Counted from the stretch's first letter, positions 36,972 to 46,311 are shown. The stretch: DNA of 64,000 bases from Flavobacterium tiangeerense (GCF_007830355.1 NZ_VLKO01000004.1:186001-250000); one strand, 5' to 3'. The notes: generated from the sequence alone by a model not told the origin. Made by a program: numbers and translations.

Positions 36972-38132
36972 ATGAAATCAATTTACACAATTCCTAAGGT
37001 TGTCAAATATGATGACCTGTCAAAACCTTGGTTTGTTTATTTCAGATATAACAAGGTACTTTTCCGTTATAAATACGGTATCAATTACATTGACAACTAC
37101 AAAAAAAGAGAGATCGAAGCTAATTTACTTCGAGATGCTTTGTATCAAAAACTAAGAGAGGGTTGGAATCCACAAATACCTGATCCAATTCAACAACAAA
37201 GCAATCTAACCTTTATTGAAGCACTTGATTTTGCTTTAGAAAAGAAAACTCCTAATATTGGAAAAAAGACAATTTCGGGCTACCAAGGCACAATCAACTT
37301 CATTAAAGTATCGACTGTACTCGTTGGCTTGAACAAACTTCCTATTGTAGAAACCAAAAGAGCTCATATCAAGTTAATCATGGAAAAAGCAAAAGAGGAG
37401 CGCAATTGGACTAACAATGCCTTCAATAAACATCTAAATCATTTGAAGGCAATTCTAAGTGAGTTAATTCAATGGGATATTATAGAAAGTAATCCAGCAC
37501 ATAAAATTAATAATTTAGAGGTTTCTGAAAGTAATGCTAATAGCCCTGCCTCAGTTCAAGAAATTGAAATAATAAAAACAGAACTTGAAAATAAGCATTT
37601 TGAGTTCTATATTTTTTTGATAACTATTTTTCACACGGGAATTAGACCTGAAGAAATTTTAAATATTAAACTAGAAATGGTTAATTTGAAAAAATCAGAA
37701 ATCATTCTTACTGCTGAAATCACAAAAACAAAAAGAAAGCGAATTGTACCAATAAATCAGTTCTTAATGGTACATTATAAAAAAATGAATTTTGAACGTT
37801 TACCAAAAGATTATTATTTATTTGGAAGCTTTAGAAAACCTGGTAAAGGAAATATTGGAAAACATAAAGATTTCATCCCCGGTCCTACTCACATAAATAG
37901 AGATACAGCAACAAAACGATGGGAAAAAATTGTAAAGAAAGGTTTAGGAATTCAAATGAATATATACGCCCTAAAACATCATGGTGCAAATATGAAGATT
38001 TTAGCCGGCTTAGAGTTAGATAGTTTAAGAGAGTTATATGGTCATACGTCAAAACTAATGACAGAAAAATATGCAAAAGTGATAAAAGAAGTACATCGAA
38101 AAAACATTCTAGAAAATTCACCTGAATTTTAA
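36972..38132 (+). CDS. Tyrosine-type site-specific integrase
   Basis: A 386-residue phage-type integrase. An N-terminal arm-binding region (about 1-70) and a SAM-like core-binding domain (about 75-180, TFIEALDFALEKKTPNIGKK) precede the catalytic domain. Catalytic Arg I is in FHTGIRPEEILNI (about residue 225), and the nucleophile Tyr is in MTEKYAKVIKEVHRK (about 367). The usual HxxR box is replaced by LKHHGANMKILAGLELDSL, so the second Arg is missing; related Bacteroidota integrases commonly show LKHTGA there. It points inward from attL and should excise and integrate the island at tRNA-Ser(UGA). Confidence 0.92.
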   Translation: MKSIYTIPKVVKYDDLSKPWFVYFRYNKVLFRYKYGINYIDNYKKREIEANLLRDALYQKLREGWNPQIPDPIQQQSNLTFIEALDFALEKKTPNIGKKTISGYQGTINFIKVSTVLVGLNKLPIVETKRAHIKLIMEKAKEERNWTNNAFNKHLNHLKAILSELIQWDIIESNPAHKINNLEVSESNANSPASVQEIEIIKTELENKHFEFYIFLITIFHTGIRPEEILNIKLEMVNLKKSEIILTAEITKTKRKRIVPINQFLMVHYKKMNFERLPKDYYLFGSFRKPGKGNIGKHKDFIPGPTHINRDTATKRWEKIVKKGLGIQMNIYALKHHGANMKILAGLELDSLRELYGHTSKLMTEKYAKVIKEVHRKNILENSPEF

Positions 38133-38165
38133 TTATAAGACTAATTTAGAGATATTAGATAAATT

Positions 38166-39325
38166 TCAATTTCGATACTTCTTAAAATTCTCTGCTTGCT
38201 CAAATATCTCTTTGTAAATTTCGTCTCTGTCTACAGGTGGATAGTCGTTTTCGGCTAAAAGTATTATTAAATCGACCTTAAGTTCGGCCTTGATATCGTC
38301 TCGTTTGCTCCAATCTGTGTATTTTGCTTTGTCATCAACAACCGTTTTTACCTTTTGAGCTAAGGCTATTAATTTATCATTTGGGTAGCTAAAATCATAC
38401 TTAACAGCCAATGCTTTCAGTATGTCATAAAACGCTTTTTCTTCAAAATCAATTCCTAGATCTTTGAAAGAGTCTTTTTCTTTTTTCAAGGCATAATACA
38501 AATCGATGATTTCATCTGTAAAATCCTCAAGTACTTCGCTTCGAAGAACATCACTCTCTTTGCGTTCATTATATTTATCAACGATGAATTGTAAACGCTT
38601 TGAAAAATCTATTCCCGTAATTTTATTTATTTTTTTCACATCATCTATTGCTTTTGCTAAAAGCTTTTGCAATAGTTTAATTTTAGTATTGGGTAACTTA
38701 ATTTTATCAATTTTAGCCACGTAGTCATCAGAAAAGATATCAATCTCAGTTTGATTTTCATCTCCTAGCTTAAAGATCTCTTCAATTCCATCACTTTCGA
38801 TAGCATCTTGAAGCATTTGTTTTACACGATTATTCATCTGCGCAGTATCTGGCGCTACTCCTTTGGTTAATTTGAATATTATCGCGCGGACCGCTAAATA
38901 AAAATGAATTTCATCTCTTTGTACCTCTGTAAATGCACCGCTTCCTGAGCAAATATCGTAAGCTGATTTTAATCGTTTTACAATATACATGAATCTTTTC
39001 TCCAGCTCTTGTGTTAGTTGTACAAACTCAGCTGCTTGATTTAATGTTTTTAATTGTTGTAATGGAACGCCTGATAAGTATCCAGATTTGTCAAACTTGT
39101 GAAATAATTTCCCAAGCAAATCCAGTTGATCCTTGACCACTACAATAGATTGCTCGATATCTTCAATGTTTTGGTTATCGGCATTGTTGTAATGTGCTAA
39201 TGCTAAATTCATTTGCTTTTTAATACCAATGTAATCCACGACTAATCCTTTCTCTTTTCCTTCAAATTTTCGGTTTACTCTAGAAATAGTTTGAATTAGG
39301 TTGTGGCGTTGAATCGGTTTTTCAA
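38166..39325 (-). pseudogene. Type I restriction enzyme HsdR, C-terminal remnant
   Basis: From an in-frame GTG at 39239 this gives 357 residues. The frame is open further upstream to about 39325, where it reads EKPIQRHNLIQTISRVNR, the helicase motif VI region of HsdR. The rest is the helical C-terminal domain of type I restriction motor subunits, ending at the stop at 38166. The nuclease domain and helicase motifs I to V are absent, and no hsdM or hsdS remains nearby, so the protein cannot restrict DNA. The break point coincides with a recombinase fragment on the opposite strand, showing that a deletion or rearrangement removed the remaining part of the system. Confidence 0.8.
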
Positions 39326-39575
39326 AGAAATTAATGAAGTTTGCGAAATTGAAAAAGAACTAACTTTTCACATTGCTAGACATACATATGCAACTACTGT
39401 AACCCTTCTTAATCGCGTTCCATTTGAAAGTGTTAGTAAAATTCTTGGTCAAATAAACTGGAGAACTACTCAACATTATGGAAAAGTATTGGATTACAAA
39501 GTTAGTAAGTATATGCAATTGCTAAAAACAAAATTAAGGATTTTAAATCGTATGCATAAAAGTAAATCTTCGTAG
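39310..39575 (+). pseudogene. Tyrosine recombinase, C-terminal fragment
   Basis: About 85 residues of a second tyrosine recombinase are visible, unrelated in frame to the integrase at 36972. It has NRFFKEINEVCEIEKELTFHIARHTYATT with the HxxR box (HIAR), then VSKILGQINWRTTQHYGKV with the His/Trp position and the nucleophile Tyr. Arg I, the core-binding domain and the start codon are missing. Its beginning overlaps the truncated end of the HsdR remnant, marking a junction between two decayed modules. It is probably inactive. Confidence 0.8.
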
Positions 39576-39612
39576 ACAGATATCTAACTAGAAATAATTA
39601 ATTTGATTTTTA

Positions 39613-39620
39613 TAACTTTG
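39613..39620 (+). promoter_or_regulatory. Candidate -7 element of the AraC-type regulator gene
   Basis: TAACTTTG is an exact TAnnTTTG match ending only four bases before the ATG at 39625, which would make the transcript leaderless or nearly so. Confidence 0.4.
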
Positions 39621-39624
39621 CAAA

Positions 39625-40503
39625 ATGAAAAAGATAGAAATAAACAGCTTTAAAGATTTAAACCCTGAATTAAAACTTAAAGGTTTTGCAGCTTACAGCT
39701 TTGAAAGCTCAAGTTATGTTGTTCGTACTTATAGTAGAAAAGACTTTTATAAAATTTGTCTCAATAGAGGTAAAAATATCATTCACTATGCTGACCGCAC
39801 ATTTGAAACTAATGACACTATTCTTTTCTTTGGTAATCCTAATATTCCATATGCGTGGGAAACAATATCTCCGACATTTAGCGGTTGTGCGTGCCTTTTC
39901 TCTGAAGATTTTTTTCAAATTAGCAACCGTTTAGATTCACTTTTACAATCATCTCTATTTAAGATAGATGGTACGCCAATTCTTGTGTTAAATGAGGAAC
40001 AAGATAAAATTATCACCACGCTTTTTGCAAAAATGATTGAAGAACAAGAATCTACATACAATCATAAAGATGATATGATTAGAAACTACTTGCAGTTAAT
40101 CATACATGAAGCATTAAAAATGCAACCCTCTGAAAATTACTCTAATAGTTCAAATGCAAATTCTCGTATTGCATCGGTTTTTCTTGAATTATTAGAAAGA
40201 CAGTTTCCAATAGAAACAATTGATAGAACTTTAAAACTAAAAACCCCACAAGATTTTGCTTCTGCACTATCCATTCATGTTAATTATCTCAACAGAGCGG
40301 TGAAAAATACAACAGGAAAATCAACTTCAACACACATTTCAGAACGTATAATTAGTGAAGCAAAAGCATTATTACAGCACACAGATTGGAATATAGCTGA
40401 CATTGCTTATGCTCTCGGTTTTGAATACCCTTCCTACTTTAATAACTATTTTAAAAAAGCAACAAATACTAATCCTAAAAATTTCCGTTCAACCGAAGTT
40501 TGA
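39625..40503 (+). CDS. AraC family transcriptional regulator
   Basis: A 292-residue regulator with an N-terminal cupin-like sensing domain (about 1-150) and a C-terminal double helix-turn-helix (about 205-290). The DNA-binding part shows FASALSIHVNYLNRAVKNTTG and the second helix pair DIAYALGFEYPSYFNNYFKKATN with the AraC signature. It is encoded just upstream of the alpha/beta hydrolase gene, whose promoter has canonical -33/-7 spacing. Control of the exported redox cassette that follows is the simplest inference. The inducer is unknown; many relatives in such cassettes respond to reactive carbonyls or toxic organics. Confidence 0.92.
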   Translation: MKKIEINSFKDLNPELKLKGFAAYSFESSSYVVRTYSRKDFYKICLNRGKNIIHYADRTFETNDTILFFGNPNIPYAWETISPTFSGCACLFSEDFFQISNRLDSLLQSSLFKIDGTPILVLNEEQDKIITTLFAKMIEEQESTYNHKDDMIRNYLQLIIHEALKMQPSENYSNSSNANSRIASVFLELLERQFPIETIDRTLKLKTPQDFASALSIHVNYLNRAVKNTTGKSTSTHISERIISEAKALLQHTDWNIADIAYALGFEYPSYFNNYFKKATNTNPKNFRSTEV

Positions 40504-40533
40504 TTTTCTTAACTATCGGTTTGATTGTTGTTA

Positions 40534-40563
40534 TTGTCTTAATTAACAATAGCAGTAATTTTG
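40534..40563 (+). promoter_or_regulatory. Promoter of the exported redox cassette
   Basis: TTG at 40534-40536 and TAATTTTG at 40556-40563 are spaced by 19 bp, matching the Bacteroidota consensus. It lies between the AraC gene and the alpha/beta hydrolase gene and would give a leader of about 120 bases. Confidence 0.75.
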
Positions 40564-40690
40564 TATTTGATAAAAATCAAGGTTCTTTAAAAAAGTCTTA
40601 GAAATTACTTTACTTTTTTATGTAAATGTTCTGGATAATACTATCGCTGACACAATACCAACTAAAATATAAAATTTAATAATTTAAAAG

Positions 40691-41788
40691 ATGAAATATC
40701 TAAAATTAATTGCTTTTGCAACTATAGTATTGATTACTTATTCCTGCAGCCAAAGTTCAAAAAAAGATAAAATGGAAACAAAAAAGATTAATGATAGTTT
40801 GACTTTCACACTAAGTAGTGAAGTGACAAAAGAAAGTGTAACTTTTAAAAATCGATACGGAATTACGATTGCAGCACATTTGTATATGCCAAAAAATATC
40901 GACAAATCTAAAAAATATGCATCATTAGTATTAAGCGGACCATTTGGCGCTGTCAAAGAACAATCATCAGGTTTATACGCAAATGAGATGGCAAAAAGAG
41001 GTTTTGTTGCCTTGGCATTTGACCCGTCTTTTACTGGTGAAAGTGGTGGTGAAGTTCGCAATGTTGCTTCACCTGATATTTTTACAGAAGATTTTAGTGC
41101 TGCAGTAGATTATTTAGGATTGCAGAAATATGTTGACCGAAATAAAATTGGAGCATTAGCTATATGTGGATTAAGCGGAATGGCTATTACAGCAGCAGCA
41201 AGTGATACAAGAATTAAAGCGGTTGCAACTGTTTCAATGTATGATATGTCTCGGAGTATTAGTAAAAGTTATGCAGATAGCTACACCAGCGACCAACGAA
41301 GTAAAGTTATAGATTATTTAAGTCAGCAACGATGGGTTGATGCTGAAAAAGGGGCTTATACCCTGGGTTATCACGAAGTTCCGTTTGACGATAAAAATAA
41401 TATTGTGAAGGGAACAAAGCTTTTACCAGATACCTTACCAAAAAATCCAAATCCAGTTTTGGCTGATTTTTATTCGTATTACAAAACTAAACGTGGTTAT
41501 CATCCAAGATCTATAAACTCAAATTCAGCTTGGACTGCTACTACGCCAATTTCTTTTTTTAATTTTCCAATGCATTCAAATCTTGATTTGCTTTCGCCAA
41601 GACCAATTATGCTTATCGCTGGAGCAAAGGCTCACTCACGGTACTATTCTGAAGATGTTTACAAAATGGTAGCAGGACCAAAAGAATTGATAATTGTGAC
41701 AGGAGCTACGCACTGTGATTTATATGACAAAGTTGACATGATACCGTTTAAAACATTAGAACAATTCTTTAATAAAAATTTAAAATAA
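40691..41788 (+). CDS. Alpha/beta hydrolase lipoprotein (dienelactone-hydrolase-like)
   Basis: A 365-residue alpha/beta hydrolase with a lipoprotein signal (lipobox ITYSC at about residues 15-19), so it is probably anchored in the envelope. The fold is evident from HLYMPKNIDKSKKYASLVLSGP (early strand and oxyanion region), the elbow AICGLSGMAITAA with Cys at the nucleophile position, and the C-terminal Asp and His region (LIAGAKAHSRYYSED, GATHCDLYD). Cytoplasmic homologues of about 300 residues are common in Bacteroidota next to AraC regulators; an exported form is less usual. The substrate is unknown. It opens the plus-strand cassette and is followed 4 bp later by the sugar dehydrogenase gene. 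Confidence 0.88.
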   Translation: MKYLKLIAFATIVLITYSCSQSSKKDKMETKKINDSLTFTLSSEVTKESVTFKNRYGITIAAHLYMPKNIDKSKKYASLVLSGPFGAVKEQSSGLYANEMAKRGFVALAFDPSFTGESGGEVRNVASPDIFTEDFSAAVDYLGLQKYVDRNKIGALAICGLSGMAITAAASDTRIKAVATVSMYDMSRSISKSYADSYTSDQRSKVIDYLSQQRWVDAEKGAYTLGYHEVPFDDKNNIVKGTKLLPDTLPKNPNPVLADFYSYYKTKRGYHPRSINSNSAWTATTPISFFNFPMHSNLDLLSPRPIMLIAGAKAHSRYYSEDVYKMVAGPKELIIVTGATHCDLYDKVDMIPFKTLEQFFNKNLK

Positions 41789-41792
41789 AGAT

Positions 41793-43022
41793 ATGAAAAA
41801 TCTATTTTTTACACTTTCAATTGTTTTTAGCGTTTTAGTTTTGGGTAGTTGTTCTAAAAATAATGATGATGACAATACCACAAATCCAACTACTTCGCAA
41901 CCTGTAGAAACTAATGCTGCTAATACAAATTATCCTCCAGCCTTTCTAGGTCAGACTAGGATAGGGTCTGTGCAGACTACTTCTGCCTATCAAGCGGTTA
42001 TACTGACAACTGCACTTATTAGTCCATGGGGTATAACTGCATTGCCTGATGGCAGATTATTAGTTACCCAAAAAGCAGGAAGCATGTGTATCGTTTCCAA
42101 CACAGGAATCGTTAGCAATCCTATTGGTGGAATTCCCGTAGTAAATGCTATTGGACAGGGAGGACTACTAGGCCTTTGTATTGATCCTCAATTCACTAGC
42201 AATAGGATGGTATATTGGATTTTTTCAGAAGTAATTTCTGGAGGTAATATTGCCTCAGTAGCCAAAGGCAGATTATCCAATGATGAAACTACTATAGAAT
42301 CGGCTACAGTAATTTACAGAGCGAATCCTGCACGTTCAAGTAGTGCACATTATGGTGGACGAATCCTTTTTGATCGAACAGGTAACTTAATGGTAAGTAT
42401 AGGTGAAGGTTCAGATATTTCAACACGACCACTTGCACAATCCGTTACTGCCGCATTAGGTAAAATAATTAGAATTAATACAAATTGACAACCCGCAACT
42501 GGAAATCCTACATTCTCACAACCAAATGCACTTCCAGAATTATTTAGTATTGGACACAGAAATCCACAAGGACTTGCTATACATCCTATAACAGGTGATT
42601 TTTGGCAAAGCGAGCATGGTCCAAGAGGTGGCGATGAACTCAATCGCCTCACAGCAGCACAAAATTTTGGATGGCCTATTATTTCCTACGGAATTGAATA
42701 TGGAGGTCAACCTATAGGAACCGGAATTCAACAACAAGTGGGATTACAACAACCCGTTTATTATTGGGATCCTGTAATATCGCCAAGTGGAATGACATTT
42801 TATAGTGGCAACCGAATTCCAGAATGGCAAAATAACTTGTTTATTGGAGCACTTAGCGGCATGCACATCGCACGCCTCGTCATTGAGAACAATGTAGTAA
42901 CTGGTGAGGAACGTTTATTAGTAGATCAAAACCAACGATTCAGAGACATAGCGCAAGGTACCGACGGAGCTCTTTATACAATTACAGATCAAGGCAGGTT
43001 GTACCGAATAGACCGTCAATAG
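41793..43022 (+). pseudogene. PQQ-dependent sugar dehydrogenase-like lipoprotein interrupted by one TGA
   Basis: One continuous frame of 409 codons is broken only by TGA at 42486-42488. The N-terminus is a lipoprotein signal (VLVLGSC). Downstream is the six-bladed beta-propeller of soluble aldose sugar dehydrogenases: LISPWGITALPDGRLLVTQKAG, SAHYGGRILFDRTGNLMVSIGEG, and, after the stop, LFSIGHRNPQGLAIHPITGD, WQSEHGPRGGDELN and PVYYWDPVISPSGMTFY. Homologues read INTNG or INTDG at the break, so GGA to TGA is the likely change. These enzymes oxidise aldoses or other alcohols with PQQ in the periplasm. It is either a fresh pseudogene or a sequencing error. Confidence 0.85.
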
Positions 43023-43040
43023 CAACTTTCAAAACAATAA

Positions 43041-44246
43041 ATGAAAATGATTGCCAACAATGACGAATTTGCAATTGCAGAAATAGTAAAAGAACCATTA
43101 TGGAATGCAGTATTTTCACTTGCTTTAGCAGTAGCAGCATTGATTACTGCAGAATTCCTTCCAGTAAGTTTACTTACACCAATGGCAAGAGATTTAGGAA
43201 TAACTGAAGGTGCTGCAGGTCAAACAATTTCTATAACGGCAGTAGCAGCTATGATTACCAGTTTATTAGTAACGGTACTTACGCAAGGTTTTGACAGACG
43301 ATGGGTTTTGCTTTCCTTTTGCCTTCTTCAAATCAGTTCAAATGTATTGGTAGTCTTTGCTCCTAGTTTCACTATACTCCTTTTAGGCAGAGTTTTATTA
43401 GGAATCGGACTTGGAGGTTTCTGGGCAATGTCAGCAGCAACTGCCATGCGACTAGTGCCTCAAAGAATGGTTCCAAAAGCTTTATCCATCATTTTTGGAG
43501 CGCTGTCAATTGCTACAGTTATTGCTGCTCCAATGGGTAGTTTCCTCGGTGGACTTATTGGATGGCGTAATGTATTTTTAGTTGCCGCAGCCGTTGGTGT
43601 TATCGCACTTATTTGGCAAGCTGTTTCTTTACCTTCGATGCGTACTGAAAAACCTGTGAAATTAAATACACTATTTCATGTTCTCCAACGTTATAAAATT
43701 AAAGAAGGATTGTTGGCGACAATGCTAATTTTCATTGGATACGCGACATTCTTTACCTATTTACGTCCGTTTCTTGAACAAATAACTGGTGTTAATCAAT
43801 CCAGCCTTACGGCAATCCTATTTGGTTTTGGCATTTCAAATTTCTTTGGGACCACTCTAGCTAGAATTGTACTAGAAAAAAGTTTAAAATGGTCTTTAAT
43901 CATCGTTCCAATCATTATGAGTATGATAGTAGCGGCTTTAATACTCTTTGGGCAAGCAATGGCAGCAGCAGCAATACTTATAGCTCTTTGGGGACTTACT
44001 TTTGGAATAATACAAGTAGCCTGGCCAACTTGGCTTACCAGAACTATTCCAGATCAGGCAGAAAGTGCAGGTGGTATACAAGTGGCAGCCATACAACTTG
44101 CGATTACTTTGGGAGCCGCCATTGGAGGACTTATTTTCGATTATATAGGAATAATAGGGGTTTATATAGGCAGTAGCGTGATAACTTGTATGGCAGGAAT
44201 TGCCTCCATTTTTGCATTAAAAATTGTAAAGGAAAATGAAATATAG
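43041..44246 (+). CDS. MFS transporter (AraJ/arabinose-efflux-like)
   Basis: A 401-residue 12-helix major facilitator of the drug/arabinose efflux branch. The start fits LWNAVFSLALAVAALITAEFLPVSLLTPMARDLG with the TM1 motif. A TM4-5 antiporter-like region follows (GLGGFWAMSAATAMRLVP), and the second half begins near residue 220. It sits 18 bp after the sugar dehydrogenase gene and 6 bp before the next gene, so it belongs to the cassette. Export of a toxic substrate or product is plausible; the solute is unknown. Confidence 0.9.
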   Translation: MKMIANNDEFAIAEIVKEPLWNAVFSLALAVAALITAEFLPVSLLTPMARDLGITEGAAGQTISITAVAAMITSLLVTVLTQGFDRRWVLLSFCLLQISSNVLVVFAPSFTILLLGRVLLGIGLGGFWAMSAATAMRLVPQRMVPKALSIIFGALSIATVIAAPMGSFLGGLIGWRNVFLVAAAVGVIALIWQAVSLPSMRTEKPVKLNTLFHVLQRYKIKEGLLATMLIFIGYATFFTYLRPFLEQITGVNQSSLTAILFGFGISNFFGTTLARIVLEKSLKWSLIIVPIIMSMIVAALILFGQAMAAAAILIALWGLTFGIIQVAWPTWLTRTIPDQAESAGGIQVAAIQLAITLGAAIGGLIFDYIGIIGVYIGSSVITCMAGIASIFALKIVKENEI

Positions 44247-44252
44247 TGAAGA

Positions 44253-44621
44253 ATGAATCACTCAGTACAACATAAAGTTAAGATTACCATTCAAGGAAAA
44301 ATAGTAACGGCAACTCTAGATAATAGTAAAACTTCTAAGGATTTTATTTCATTGTTGCCATTACAACTTATACTTGAAGATTATGCTAAAACTGAAAAAA
44401 TAAGCAATCTTCCAAAAAAATTAACAACCGAAGATGCTCCTATTGGAAGCAAACCTTTAGTCGGTGACATTGCTTTATATGCTCCTTGGGGAAATTTGGC
44501 TATTTTCTACAAAGATTTTCATTATGCGAATGGTTTGATCGTTTTTGGGAAGATTGACACTGGAATTGAAATATTCAAAGTACCTGCATCAATGAAAGCA
44601 ATATTTGAACTACTTGAATAA
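44253..44621 (+). CDS. Cyclophilin-like fold protein, cytoplasmic form
   Basis: A 122-residue protein without export signal. The sequence KVKITIQGKIVTATLDNSKTSKDFISLLPLQLILEDY and the end GLIVFGKIDTGIEIFKVP fit the bacterial cyclophilin-like domain (the Cyclophil_like2 type), a small beta-barrel of unknown function often encoded with hydrolases and oxidoreductases in Bacteroidota. The catalytic residues of true prolyl isomerases are not evident. A lipoprotein relative is encoded at 46312 in the same cassette. Confidence 0.8.
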   Translation: MNHSVQHKVKITIQGKIVTATLDNSKTSKDFISLLPLQLILEDYAKTEKISNLPKKLTTEDAPIGSKPLVGDIALYAPWGNLAIFYKDFHYANGLIVFGKIDTGIEIFKVPASMKAIFELLE

Positions 44622-44699
44622 ATAACAAATGAGAAAATAGGAGTATTAATTACAATTCCTTTCTTATTGAACAGTTGCGACAACAAAAACAAAGAAATT

Positions 44700-45113
44700 A
44701 TGAAAAAAGAAGCGGAAAAAAGCATTTTTGAAATTGGTGAATCGGCACCAGCTGAATATTTCACAGGAAATGTAAAAGCAAAAGCATTACTTTCTGATGA
44801 TGAGTATTTTCAATGTAACATTTATAATGTGATTTTTGAAAAAAATGCAAGAACAAATTGGCACACTCATCCTAGTGGACAAATTCTACTAGTTGTTGAA
44901 GGAGAAGGCTCTTATCAACGAAAAGGAGAAGCGGTTCAAACAATGAAAAAAGGCAATATTATAACTTTCAAACCTAACGTTGAGCATTGGCATGGTGCAT
45001 CAATACATAGCGCTATGACTCACATTGCCATTAATCCAAATACAGAAAAGGGCTTAGTAAATTGGCTAGAAAAGGTAACTGACGATGAATTCAAAGATAT
45101 AAATTTAGAGTAA
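44700..45113 (+). CDS. Cupin domain protein (probable lost lipoprotein signal)
   Basis: From ATG at 44700 this gives 137 residues of a single cupin domain: NARTNWHTHPSGQILLVVEGEG (first cupin motif with two His and a Gln) and FKPNVEHWHGASIHSAMTH (second motif). Such carboxymuconolactone-operon cupins bind a metal. Upstream in the same frame is IGVLITIPFLLNSC, a perfect lipoprotein signal with its lipobox, but its ATG at 44629 is one base out of frame because AAAA stands where AAAAA is needed. So the ancestral protein was most likely a lipoprotein. With the present sequence only the cytoplasmic cupin, or a weak TTG start at 44667, can be made. Confidence 0.82.
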   Translation: MKKEAEKSIFEIGESAPAEYFTGNVKAKALLSDDEYFQCNIYNVIFEKNARTNWHTHPSGQILLVVEGEGSYQRKGEAVQTMKKGNIITFKPNVEHWHGASIHSAMTHIAINPNTEKGLVNWLEKVTDDEFKDINLE

Positions 45114-46300
45114 TGAAATCGGACAATAATAATTCTACAAAAGGAAGAAGAGAATTTATACAACAAGCAACACTGGCGGGTACAGGTTTGCTACTGGCCA
45201 CTCCATTACAATTATTTTCAAACGAAAAAAACACAAAAACGATGAGCACAAATATCAAATCAAGAGGTTACGCAGGTAAAAATATAACTGATCCACTAGT
45301 TAAATGGGAATTTGAACGTCGTGCTGTTGGTGATGATGATATTTTAATTGAAATTAAATTTTCGGGGATTTGTCATTCCGATATTCATACTATCAAAGGA
45401 CATTGGGGGCCACAAAAATACCCTCACGTTCCAGAACACGAAATTGCAGGTATAGTAACTGCCATTGGAAAAAACGTAACTACATTTAAACTTGGCGATC
45501 AAGCAGGAATTGGCTGTATGGTAGATAGTTGTATGAAATGTGAAAGCTGTAAAAATGGCGAAGAGCACCATTGTGAAACGGGTATGACAGGAACCTATGG
45601 TAGTCCAGAAAAGTCGTCACCAACGGGGATTACCCAAGGTGGTTACGCTAATAACATTGTTGTAAAAGCACATTTTGCTATCAAAATTCCAAATAATCTA
45701 GATTTAAAATATGTCGCACCCTTATTATGTGCGGGTATAACCACTTATTCTCCTTTAATGAGGCAAAACTTTAAAAAAGGAGACAAAGTTGGAATTATTG
45801 GAATTGGCGGTTTGGGACATATTGCGGTAAAATTAGCAGTCTCTAAAGGAGCCGAAGTCTATGCTTTTACCACCACTGCTAATAAAAAAGCAGATATTTT
45901 ATCATTTGGTGCCAAAGAAGTAATTGTGGTTGATTCAATGGAAAAACTAAATCCCTATAGAGGAAAATTGGATTATATGCTTTCCACCGTTCCTTATGAT
46001 TATGATTTGGCTTCGTATGCGAATTGCGTAAAACCGTACGGCAATTTCACTCAGGTTGGTATGCCCATTAACGGACATTTATCATTGAATAATTTTCAGA
46101 TGATTTTCAATAGGGTGAATTTCAACGCATCGTTAATTGGAGGAATTCCAGAAACGCAAGAGGTAGTAGATTACTGTGCCAAAAACAATATTCACCCTCA
46201 AATAGAAATGATTAATGCTACAGAAATAAATGCAGCTTGGGATAAAGTGGTCAATAAAGAAGCACGATACCGATTCGTAATTGATGCCAGTACATTCTAA
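45113..46300 (+). CDS. NAD(P)-dependent alcohol dehydrogenase with Tat signal (YahK/CAD-like)
   Basis: A 395-residue zinc-dependent medium-chain dehydrogenase of the cinnamyl-alcohol-dehydrogenase/YahK group. The core begins near MSTNIKSRGYAG, the usual start of cytoplasmic relatives. Catalytic zinc ligands are GICHSDIHT and VPEHEIAG; structural zinc Cys residues are CMKCESCKNGEEHHC; the cofactor loop is GIGGLGHIAVKLA. The extra N-terminal 44 residues contain GRREFIQQATLAGTGLLLATPLQLF, a Tat-type signal. The gene overlaps the cupin stop by one base. An NAD(P)-linked enzyme outside the cytoplasm would need cofactor there, so either it is Tat-folded with bound cofactor or the leader has another role. 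Confidence 0.88.
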   Translation: MKSDNNNSTKGRREFIQQATLAGTGLLLATPLQLFSNEKNTKTMSTNIKSRGYAGKNITDPLVKWEFERRAVGDDDILIEIKFSGICHSDIHTIKGHWGPQKYPHVPEHEIAGIVTAIGKNVTTFKLGDQAGIGCMVDSCMKCESCKNGEEHHCETGMTGTYGSPEKSSPTGITQGGYANNIVVKAHFAIKIPNNLDLKYVAPLLCAGITTYSPLMRQNFKKGDKVGIIGIGGLGHIAVKLAVSKGAEVYAFTTTANKKADILSFGAKEVIVVDSMEKLNPYRGKLDYMLSTVPYDYDLASYANCVKPYGNFTQVGMPINGHLSLNNFQMIFNRVNFNASLIGGIPETQEVVDYCAKNNIHPQIEMINATEINAAWDKVVNKEARYRFVIDASTF

Positions 46301-46311
46301 ATCTAAGCACT

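Noticed and set aside
42738..43022. A separate short gene after the TGA in the sugar dehydrogenase
   Set aside because: It is the in-frame continuation of the same beta-propeller; there is no independent promoter or start context.
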